Shown here: piece after piece, positions 1 to 6,008 of the stretch
Layout: every line of letters starts with the position of its first letter
How positions within the stretch are numbered: position 1 is the stretch's first letter
NCBI GenBank assembly: GCA_900754605.1
Contig: CAAEDK010000161.1
Coordinates: forward strand, 1 to 6,008
Direction: 5' to 3'
Length of the DNA: 6,008 bases
Source: an uncultured Oscillospiraceae bacterium
GTDB lineage: Bacteria; Bacillota_A; Clostridia; Oscillospirales; Oscillospiraceae
The notes under the pieces: model-generated
Database searches by the model: none
Seen by the model: only the letters and a program-made list of their open reading frames with translations
What the model was told of the DNA's origin: nothing
Program-made: the position numbers and the translations under genes

Positions 1-3000
1 ACTATACGCCCGGACTGAGCGAACTGCTGACTCTGACCGGCGAGAAAAATATCTATAACTATCTTCTGGATGACGCCAACAAGGTTCTCAAGCAGCAGGG
101 CGTGCGGAACATGAACTTCGATGTGGGCGGATACTATGAGACCCTGATCTACTATGATGATATTGAGATGCGTTGGAGAGCAACGATCCTCTCCGGCGGG
201 TTCAACGCCGGCGGCGGTCTGTCCTATACCTGGAACTGGAACACCATGGTGGGGATCGTGCCCTTTACAGCCAGCCTCTCTGTGGGCGGCACGGCTGAGG
301 TCTCTATGGACGGCCTGACCGTGGAATACCACGATAAAGAGGAGGATTACAACGGCCTCGCCAGTGACTTCCTCACGCAGCTGCGCATCTATCTGTATCT
401 GCGTTTCTTTGCCGGTGTAGGCTTTGACTATTCCGTTGTGGCGTTTAAGCTGGGCTTGTACGGTCAGATCAACATCGATATGCGCTTCCAGTGGCTCAAT
501 CGCCCCTACATAGAGGAAGGCAAAGTATACAATGTGGCCGATGGCGGGAACAAGAAAAAGCTGGATGGCCAGCACTTCGCCATCGACGGGCAGATCGGCC
601 TGGAATTTTTGGTGAAGGTCCTGTTCATCAGCTATGAAAAGATCCTGTACTCCTACAGTTTCAATCTGCTGAATGAGGCAACAGGAGAATGGGACACGAT
701 CCAGAAAAACTGGGCTGCAAACAAGGACGTCCACAAGGGTATGATCGACTCTCTGCTGAAAAATGGCGGGATGTCGGTACAAAATGTGGGCGGGCAGCAG
801 ATGCTCTCCCTCAACTTGGCTCCCACGCTGGAAGAGCGGAGCTACCTGGAGGATGAGGACTTTTCCCGCCAGTGGGGCGAGGGTTTCTCTTTGTTCACAC
901 TGGATGAGAAGAGCGGCCTTGCCAACCTGGAAAGCAGTACCTATCCCTATGCCAACCCGGTGGTCTCCGATGACGGCCGGTTGGTGACCTATCTCACGGA
1001 TCAGCAGGATGCCAACGCAAAAGCGACCCGTGTGGCCTATGGACTCAAGAGCGGAGACTCTTATCAGAAGGGCGGGATCATTGATAACAGCGGCTACGGC
1101 GACAGCCAGGCTGTCCTGTCCGGAACGGAGCAGTTTGCGGTCAGCGCCTGGACCCGGCAGATGGTGGATATCAGCAAGGACAGCGGCGCAGTCCTGACCC
1201 CCGAGGACCAGATGATGATGACCAACGGCACCGAGGTGTATGCTTCGGTGTACCATGGCGGTAACTGGTCCAGTGCCCGTCTGAGCGATAATTCTGCCCC
1301 TGACCTGGCTCCTGTGGCGGCGGCCAGCGGTGATAAGGCTCTTGTGGCCTGGCGCTCTGTGTCCTCCAGCAGCGCAGAAAACCTGGTCAGTTTTGACCAG
1401 AAGGACACCATTGTGTTCAAAATCTGGAATGGAACTGGCTGGAGTGAGCAACCTGTCACCCTGTATAACGGCACCTCCGGTGCGGTGAAGGGTCTGACAG
1501 CTGAGATCCTGTCTGATGGCAGTGCAGCTGCCGTGGCCTATACGCTGGATACCGACGGCGATGAGAACACCATTGAAGACCGGGAGATCCTCTACGCCGT
1601 GATCGATTTGAACACCGCGGAGGTTATCCGCACTGTGCGGGCCACCAACGACGGTTATCTGGACGAAAATCCACAGCTGGCGGCAGTGACCTTCCCTGAA
1701 GATGGTCAGGAGCGTTTTGTTTTGGCCTGGTATACCGAGCAGGCCGTAGCACAGGACAGCGCGGAGGTGCTGGACGGCGGCGCGGAGAGCTCCGCCCAGG
1801 AAACGATCGCAGACATCCGCCTGATCGACTTTGACGCCAGCGGCAGCCCCATGCAGGGCCTGCCCGACTCCATCAGCCAGGTGGCGGATGGATATGATGT
1901 GGCGATCACGCCCAACTTCCGCTTTATCAAGCATGCAGAGACCATCAATGATCTGTCTATCCTGTGGGTAGAGCGGGCCGATGGGACGCTGAAGGCCGTC
2001 AGCGAGACCGAAGATTCTTCCACCAAGTCTACACTGAAAACAGAGCGGGATGTACTCAAGGGCATCAAGTTCTATACCTACGGCCAGAACGATGAGATGA
2101 TCCGCTTCACTGGCGCTGTGGATGTGGCCGAGATGGAGAACAGCACCCTCATTGACCACTTTGACGCCTATGTGAGCAATGCGGAGCACAACGAGATCAA
2201 GGCGGTCATTCTGGGCACTACCTATGGCAAGGACGGCGCTACCGAGACCCGGATCGTGACCCTGGCTGACCAGGAGGGCACTCAGGCACAGGTCACCGTG
2301 CCCAAACGCACCAGCGCCATGTATACCGCTGCTGAGACCTATGCGGATAAGATCGCAGTTCCTGCGGTGCTGGCCGACTATGCCGCTGTAAAGCTGGGAA
2401 GCAAGACCCAGATCCTCTTCACCATCGAAAATCGGGGTATCCACGCCATAAAGCAGTTGGACATCAATGTGGATGGGACACAGACCACCTACAATGACTT
2501 GAACCTGCTCCCCGGCGATACCGTCCAGCTCTACGGCGATTATCAGGTGCCGGGGGACAGGATCATTGATCCGAACTATACCGTTCTGGCCACGTTTGAT
2601 GATCAGATCGGTGCATCTGGAAAAGCTGAACAGCAGACCAAGGTTGTTGGTACGATCTATCTGGACCGCCCGGATATTGAAGTCACTAACACAGAGATCG
2701 TCAAGGAAGAAAACGGCCAGCGTGTGATCCAGATCAAACTGAACAACGCCTCTGCTGCCGCATTGGCGGGATCTGAGCGCACCGTGCGCCTGAACTTCTA
2801 CACCGATGCTACCTATGAAAAGGCGATGCCTGGTATGGAGTCTGTGGAAATTACCGATCCAACTGATCTGGCTATGATCGACAACGGCGGATACAGTACG
2901 CAGGTAACATTTGCAATTTCGAACTATCTGAAGGAAGTGAATCAGGACATCCAAGACGCGGAAAAGAAACTGACAGAACTTCCGTCCAACGGAGTCCCCA

Positions 3001-6000
3001 TCTACATTAAGGCAGAGATCCTGCAGCCGAAGGAGAACGGGTCCTCTGAGATGGTCCCAGCACCGGAACCGATGGCCAGCAATAACTTCGGCAACGTCAC
3101 GGCCGAGAACCTGGCGGTGCGTACCGGCAAGGATGCCGTCATCACCAGCACCCTGTCCAGTGAGGGAGGAAACACGACCGTTGCGGTCACAGTACAGAAT
3201 ACCCGCTATGCCCAGACTACCACCGGAAACATCATCGTCACCCTTCTGGATGCGGAGGGCAAGGTGCTGGGCCAGCAGCAGAGCTACACCGGGGCAGCGG
3301 ATAATCATGGTCTGCTGACGCTGGGAAGCGAGGAAAAATGCACCAAGGAATTCACCTTTGCCGGACAGCAGGGGGCTTCGGTGCAGGTCACCTATTCTGA
3401 TCTGATCCTGCATGTCCCCAGTGAGGAGTTGGCCAGCCTGACCTTCTCCAACATCCAGGGCATCACTCTGGACAGTTTTGTGTACAATGCGGATACCGGA
3501 AACTACGAGGCTGCCGTTATAACAGATGACCTCACCGCCACAACTGTCATGGCCAGTGCAAAGTCGGCCACGGCAGACATTGCAGTCACGACAGATATTG
3601 TGCAGATTTTTGATGCACAGAATGGCAGCAATGCTGTGAGCCGCACCGTCACGCTCCAGCCCGGCCAAGTGAATACCATTACCGTGACGGTCACGGACGG
3701 CGAAAAATTGAGAACCTATCTCCTTAGGGTTCAGAACAATGGCGAACCGGTGATCGATCGTCCTGTCGGCACCCCCGACGGAAAACCGGCGTACAGCGCC
3801 TCGGTGGTGTATGACGGGGAGAAAAATGCGATCATCACCCTGACCGCCGCAGCTAAGCCGGCACCGGACTCCTATCAACTGAGTTACCAGTGGTATCAGT
3901 GCGATGTCGAGGGAAAGAACCTTGCGGCCCTGGATCAAGCAGCCGGGTTCACAGGAACAGATACCTCGGAACTGACCGTACCCAACACCATCCATGCTGG
4001 GGTCCACTATTACAGATGTAAGGTATCCCGTCCTCTGGTCGAAGGCGGCACAAAGGAGTATTGGAGTTCTGTGGCCTCGGTGGAGATCACCAAGGCAGAG
4101 GGAAACAGTGTGGATGCTTCCGGCAGCCGCGTCGTGGTGGATTATGATGGGCGAGAACACACCATCGATCTCCCAACAGCAGAAAAAAGCGGCTCTACCA
4201 TTCTCTATACCGCAACGCCTGAGGATCCTGACAGCTGGAGTACAGAACGACCTGTATTTGTCAATGTCGGCGTTCACACCGTCTGGATCAAGGCCATACA
4301 CAAAAACTATCAGGATACCCAGCCCGTGACAGCGGATGTGCTGATCCAGGGAACACCTGAGGTCAGTGCTCCAACTGTGGAGATCGACAGCCAGTTTGGT
4401 TCCAATGTGGTCTACGGTAAAGAGGGAAGTGCCACCATCACCGTGGAAGGCACCAAGAATCCCCCGGATGCCACCTATGAGTTGGCGTACCAGTGGTACA
4501 CCTGCGATGCACAGGGATCGGAAGACAGCCGGAAAAAGATGGAGGGTGAGAACAAAAATACGCTGAACATTCCCAGCAGCACTTCTGCTGGCACCCACTA
4601 CTACATCTGTGAAGTGAGCCGGACTTTGGTGGGCGGAAACGAAACAGAGTCTGTGTGGAGTACGGTGGCTTCTGTGACCATCGACAAGTCTGATGAAAAT
4701 GCAGTCCGGGTCGAAGGACAGACAGTGACCTTCGATAACAAAGGGCATGGCCTGAAGAGCGTTGCAGCCACACAGGAGGGATCGACTTTCTGGTACTCTA
4801 CGGATGCCGGAGAGAGCTGGAGCAAAACCGCCCCCAAGTTTACTGCTGTGGGTACACATCAGGTCTGGGTCAAGGCCGCCCATGCCAACTATCTGGATAC
4901 AGAAGTGGCCATGGGGACCGTGATCATCCAGGAAGACGCGAATACGCTGTTCAAGCTGGAATCCCAGACTGTGGCAGAGCAGTTCAACCGTTACCCGGAG
5001 GCGATCCAGAAGAAGTACGGCAGTGCCGAGAAACTGGAAGCCGCCATGAAAGCGGAGGTTGTCAAACTGGGCGCATCTGAGCACAACACTCAGGTTTATG
5101 ATGTGAAGCTGCTGTTCAGCCTGGACGGTGGTAAGAATTGGAATGAGGCTGCCGCAGATAATTTCCCGGCGGCAGGCATCACGGTCAAGCTGCCTTATCC
5201 GGAGGGAACCAGTCGATATGCCTATGATTTTTCCCTTCTGCACATGATCACTGATCCGCTGAATACAAGCAAGACGGTGGGAGACATGGAGATCATGGAA
5301 ACCACGAAGGAAGAGGATGGGATCCGCTTTACGACAGATTGCTTGTCGCCCTTCGCCCTGGGTTGGGAACGCCGTCCCTCCAAGCCGTCCAAATACACCG
5401 TAACAGAGGGTGAGATGGAGTATGGTACCTTCTCTGTAAGACCTGCCCGGGCAGAATGGGGAGAAACGGTGACCATCACCACAAAGCCGGATGCGGGTTA
5501 TCAGGTGGGGAGCGTCACTGTCACGACCCAGAGCGGAAAGAAACTCTCAGTGGAGCAGACCGGAACGAACCGCTATACCTTCAAAATGCCTGACAGTTCC
5601 GTCTATGTGGAGGTCAAGTTTGAACAGCAGGGCCACTGGACCAATCCCTTTGCAGATGTATCTGGAGACGCCTGGTACTGCGATGCGGTACAGTATGTCA
5701 ATGAGCACGGCCTGATGGCTGGTACATCCGGGAATACCTTTGCACCCAATCTAGCCACTACGCGCGGAATGATTGTAACAATCCTCTATCGTTTGGCTGG
5801 TTCCCCTGAAATCAAGGATGAGATCTGGGGTTATCCCTTCCAGGATGTGGATGCGAATGCATACTATGCAGCGGCAGTCTATTGGGCGCGGATGAATGGC
5901 ATTGTGGCTGGATACAGCCAGGAACGGTTCGGCCCCAACGACACCATCACCCGTGAGCAGATGGCCACCATTCTGTATGGCTATGCCCAATATAAGGGCT

Positions 6001-6008
6001 GCGATACG
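1..6008 (+). CDS. Giant SLH-anchored multidomain surface protein, partial at both ends
   Basis: One frame, with its first full codon at base 3, stays open for 2002 codons to the last base; no other frame stays open for more than a small part of the window. No start codon can be assigned, and the signal peptide expected for an exported protein must lie upstream. The product is a beta-rich mosaic: unknown N-terminal region, probable beta-propeller, CARDB-like and cadherin-like sandwiches, duplicated Ig-like units, a divergent InlB-type repeat and two SLH modules. SLH modules are known to bind pyruvylated secondary cell-wall polymer, so the protein is expected on the outer face of the wall with its N-terminus outermost. 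Cysteine is rare: eight residues (1113, 1300, 1339, 1501, 1536, 1780, 1893, 2000) and none in the first 1112. No enzymatic motif was recognised. Adhesion or ligand binding is inferred from the architecture only. Codon use looks even throughout, with no frameshift or internal stop. Confidence 0.96.
3..671 (+). other. N-terminal beta-rich region of unrecognised family (residues 1-223)
   Basis: This is the most N-terminal part visible and it continues upstream. A short helical stretch (residues 5-33, ending near KVLKQQG) is followed by a run of likely beta strands rich in Tyr, Phe, Trp and Gly. Examples are residues 42-51 (YYETLIYYDD), a Gly-rich segment near 65-75, a strand pair around 89-108, and long alternating hydrophobic strands at 127-165 and 191-223. 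The strands alternate polar and nonpolar residues and are not uniformly hydrophobic, which fits a beta-sandwich or barrel better than membrane helices. I do not recognise a family. By position it would be part of the head farthest from the wall, so it is a candidate for the functional part of the protein, but no catalytic or binding motif is visible. Confidence 0.5.
672..953 (+). other. Linker between N-terminal region and propeller (residues 224-317)
   Basis: This segment has a charged, probably helical stretch (residues 224-255, including EWDTIQKNW and a Met-Ile-Asp-Ser-Leu-Leu run). A short beta segment follows (SVQNVGGQQMLSLNLAP), then an acidic and aromatic stretch with EERSYLEDEDFSRQW. 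It may contain the closing strand or first partial blade of the following propeller. No family is recognised. Confidence 0.35.
954..2300 (+). other. Probable beta-propeller domain, six or seven blades (residues 318-766)
   Basis: A loose motif recurs: a Pro or Ala followed by hydrophobic residues, a short Asp/Gly turn, then a hydrophobic strand ending in Ala-Trp or an equivalent aromatic. Clear instances are NPVVSDDGRLVTYLTD (aromatic Y330), W383 in VSAWTR, W450 in LVAWRS, Y513 in AAVAYTLD, W576 in VLAWYTE and W655 in SILWVER. The spacings are 53, 67, 63, 63 and 79 residues. A weaker seventh copy lies near residues 722-740 (EIKAVILGTTYG) without the Trp. Each is followed by a second pair of strands, for example VFKIWNGTGWSEQPV at about 465-480. 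This periodicity and motif fit WD40/BNR/Kelch-like propeller blades in general. Sequence alone does not name the family, and the sialidase Asp-box (SxDxGxTW) is absent. Such domains usually serve as ligand or protein binding platforms, so a head-domain role is inferred. Residues 767-791 form a short Ala-rich linker. Confidence 0.55.
1548..1580 (+). other. Asp-rich loop, possible Ca2+-binding site (residues 516-526)
   Basis: Residues 516-526 read DTDGDENTIED, directly after the A-V-A-Y strand of the fourth putative blade. Asp at 516, 518 and 520 gives the DxDxD spacing used by EF-hand, dockerin and thrombospondin type 3 calcium loops. The position-12 ligand of a canonical EF-hand is Arg (527), with Glu only at 528, so this is not a standard EF-hand. 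Calcium binding that stabilises the blade is a guess. Confidence 0.35.
2376..2672 (+). other. CARDB-like beta-sandwich module 1 (residues 792-890)
   Basis: The module opens with a strand and a Leu-Gly turn (VKLGSKTQILFTIENRG, with E809, N810 and G812), then IKQLDINVDG, a Leu-Pro-Gly-Asp turn (LLPGDTVQLYG) and closing strands (YTVLATFDD). The order of a hydrophobic strand ending in Asn-x-Gly, a strand carrying the ligand-like 'v.vdG' and a 'l.pGdt' turn matches the general layout of CARDB (cell-adhesion-related domain in bacteria) and similar Ig-like modules. In exported proteins these act mostly as spacers or adhesion modules. The family name is tentative, but the beta-sandwich fold is more secure. 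It sits directly after the probable propeller. Confidence 0.5.
2676..3080 (+). other. Beta-sandwich module 2 (residues 892-1026)
   Basis: The module begins IEVTNTEIVKEENGQRVIQI and continues with KLNNAS (N914, N915) in the position of the Asn of module 1, then a strand (RTVRLNFYTD). Residues 935-1000 form an insert with an acidic, probably helical stretch (YLKEVNQDIQDAEKKL). A closing strand (VPIYIKAEIL) and a Pro/Glu-rich tail follow. Relationship to module 1 is inferred from the shared strand-Asn-Ala-strand pattern. The insert makes it longer than its neighbours. No specific family can be assigned. Confidence 0.4.
3105..3410 (+). other. Beta-sandwich module 3 (residues 1035-1136)
   Basis: The core strand VAVTVQNTRYAQTTTG (N1066) is followed by NIIVTLLDAEGKVLG, which is the common 'N...a.g.i.v.l.d..G.vl' layout of bacterial Ig-like extracellular modules. 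The module ends with a strand pair (EFTFAGQQ, VQVTYSDLIL). It holds C1113, the first cysteine in the window, which has no obvious partner nearby. It is most likely a spacer module in the stalk. The CARDB relationship is uncertain. Confidence 0.4.
3429..3740 (+). other. Cadherin-like beta-sandwich domain (residues 1143-1246)
   Basis: The order of landmarks matches the bacterial cadherin-like beta-sandwich family (Pfam Cadherin-like, PF12733, from memory). These are an opening LASLTFS strand, 'GITLDSFVYNADTGNYEA' with F1159 and Y1168, a central Thr/Ala-rich pair of strands, and then LQPGQVNTITVTVTDG (P1220, G1221, N1224). The closing strand is RTYLLRVQN with Y1239. The 'L.pG.N.i.vtV...g....Y.l.v' ending is the most diagnostic part. 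These domains are common spacers in Firmicutes wall proteins and are not known to be enzymatic. It separates the sandwich modules from the duplicated Ig-like units. Confidence 0.78.
3762..4349 (+). repeat. Ig-like two-domain repeat unit, copy 1 (residues 1254-1449)
   Basis: This is the first of two adjacent homologous units. Its first domain (A1, residues 1254-1367) has an Ig-like layout: VVYDG strand, YQLSYQWYQCD with W1297 and C1300, then AGVHYYRCKVSR with C1339, and the closing SSVASVEITKAE. Its second domain (B1, residues 1368-1449) carries VVVDYDGREHTID, SWSTERPVFVNVGVHTVW and IKAIHKNYQDT, resembling the MBG/YDG-type Ig-like modules found in bacterial surface proteins. C1300 and C1339 could form a disulfide. 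Both domains are probably stalk elements. Ig-like fold assignment is confident, while the exact family names are not. Confidence 0.8.
4350..4931 (+). repeat. Ig-like two-domain repeat unit, copy 2 (residues 1450-1643)
   Basis: Copy 2 abuts copy 1 without a gap. A2 (1450-1565) repeats the landmarks of A1: YELAYQWYTCD (W1498, C1501), SAGTHYYICEVSR (C1536) and STVASVTIDKSD. B2 (1566-1643) repeats those of B1: VTFDNKG, FWYSTDAGESWSKTAPKF, VGTHQVWVKAAHANYLDT and VIIQ. The two copies differ by small insertions (the Trp residues are 201 residues apart and the second Cys residues 197). The repeat is obvious in protein but only patchy in DNA, so the duplication is old. Conservation of the Cys pair in both copies suggests it matters for the fold. 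Confidence 0.8.
4932..5366 (+). other. Pre-anchor module ending in Leu-Ser-Pro-Phe-Ala-Leu-Gly-Trp (residues 1644-1788)
   Basis: A predicted helix rich in Ala, Glu and Lys (residues 1657-1690, including QKKYGSAEKLEAAMKAEVV) interrupts the otherwise all-beta stalk. It is followed by VYDVKLLFSLDGGKNW (W1713), then AGITVKLPYPEGTSRYAYDF, LHMITDP and a final IRFTTDCLSPFALGW (C1780, W1788). The combination 'LPYPEGT...Y.F...HM...(F)T...LSPFALGW' is one I recall from many Clostridia surface proteins just ahead of their C-terminal anchor. I know no assigned function. A basic Pro/Ser linker (RRPSKPSK) follows. Confidence 0.6.
5394..5621 (+). other. Divergent InlB B-repeat-like domain (residues 1798-1873)
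   Basis: The order YGTFSVRPARAEWGETVTIT, KPDAGYQVGSVTV, then NRYTFKMPDSSVYVEVKF is the classic layout of the divergent InlB B-repeat/Flg_new_2 family (PF18998, from memory). The layout is a 'G.v...p..a..Gd.Vtit..p..GY.v..v.V' half followed by 'y.F.MP...V.v.v.F'. These small beta modules are frequent directly before SLH or LPXTG anchors in Firmicutes and are usually considered spacers or weak binding modules. Only one copy is present here, between the pre-anchor module and the SLH modules. Confidence 0.82.
5646..5801 (+). other. SLH module 1 (residues 1882-1933)
   Basis: The opening PFADVSGDAWYCDAVQYV has the SLH pattern F-x-D-V followed by an aromatic-rich first helix. NEHGLMAGTSGNTFAPN gives the 'G.m.G...n.F.P' loop, and TTRGMIVTILYRLAG gives the second helix with the conserved Thr-Arg (R1921). 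SLH modules bind pyruvylated secondary cell-wall polymer in a trimer of modules. The usual Ala-Glu/Gln after the Arg is replaced by Gly-Met, a variant I also recall from gut Clostridia. C1893 lies in the first helix and has no clear partner. Confidence 0.95.
5835..5999 (+). other. SLH module 2 (residues 1945-1999)
   Basis: The landmarks are complete: PFQDVDANAYYAAAVYWA, then NGIVAGYSQERFGPNDTIT, and TREQMATILYGYAQYKG (R1984). This copy has the canonical TRE/Q helix start, unlike module 1. The window ends nine bases after the module, at the residues Cys-Asp-Thr. Since wall-binding SLH regions normally have three modules, a third module followed by the stop codon is expected within about 200-250 bases downstream. 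Confidence 0.95.

Noticed and set aside
600..671. Hydrophobic stretch (LEFLVKVLFISYEKILYSYSF) as a transmembrane helix
   Set aside because: Charged residues (Lys, Glu) interrupt it, and the alternating pattern fits beta strands. A membrane helix inside the extracellular part is also unlikely.
1094..1474. Reverse-strand open frame of 126 codons
   Set aside because: It lies wholly inside the continuous forward frame, its translation has no recognisable domain, and it has no supporting upstream signals. It is a shadow of the moderately GC-rich coding strand.
1706..2068. Reverse-strand open frame of 120 codons
   Set aside because: It is antisense to the probable propeller. The Ser-rich, low-information translation is typical of the complement of an Asp/Glu/Ala-rich coding strand.
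3994..4329. Forward open frame of 111 codons in a different phase
   Set aside because: It overlaps the first Ig-like unit, whose motifs (YYRC, VGVHTVW) are in the main frame. There is no frameshift, because the main frame stays open on both sides.
4438..4837. Two overlapping reverse-strand open frames
   Set aside because: Both are antisense to the second Ig-like unit. Their Cys/His-rich look comes from the complement of Gly/Thr/Val codons and does not form a zinc-binding pattern.
3762..4931. Recent DNA-level duplication or variable tandem repeat
   Set aside because: The copies match well only at protein level, with short shared DNA stretches (for example around the Tyr-Gln-Trp-Tyr codons). 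The duplication is old and not an active variable repeat.
5751..5990. Reverse-strand open frame of 79 codons
   Set aside because: It is antisense to the SLH modules, which are unmistakable on the forward strand.
1..6008. Multi-gene defence, secretion or mobile system
   Set aside because: The whole window is inside one reading frame, so there is no gene boundary, inverted repeat, CRISPR-like spacing or RNA gene to support one.

Overview
The whole 6008-base window lies inside one protein-coding gene. One forward reading frame, with its first complete codon at base 3, runs without a stop to the last base and gives 2002 residues. Both the start and the stop lie outside the window. Residue n below begins at base 3n. 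There is no intergenic DNA here, so no promoter, ribosome binding site, terminator, RNA gene, mobile element or CRISPR array was seen. The short open frames on the other strand and in the other forward frames are shadows of this gene.

The product is a giant mosaic surface protein anchored at its C-terminus by S-layer homology (SLH) modules. From N to C within the window there are: a beta-rich region of unrecognised family (residues 1-223); a linker (224-317); a probable beta-propeller of six or seven blades (318-766); three beta-sandwich modules, the first of which resembles CARDB (792-1137); a cadherin-like beta-sandwich (1143-1246); two tandem copies of a two-domain Ig-like unit (1254-1449 and 1450-1643); a pre-anchor module ending in a Leu-Ser-Pro-Phe-Ala motif (1644-1788); a divergent InlB-type repeat (1798-1873); and two SLH modules (1882-1933 and 1945-1999). 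A third SLH module probably follows just beyond the window.

The SLH modules, the moderate GC content (a little above half by eye), and the combination of Ig-like, cadherin-like and InlB-type modules suggest a Firmicutes (Clostridia) bacterium. A gut Oscillospiraceae/Ruminococcaceae-type lineage is my best guess, from remembered similarity of the SLH wording rather than a search. The likely design is a long stalk of beta modules that holds an N-terminal head (propeller plus unknown region) away from the wall, with SLH modules gripping secondary cell-wall polymer. No catalytic motif was recognised, so adhesion or ligand binding is an inference. I see no multi-gene system in this window.
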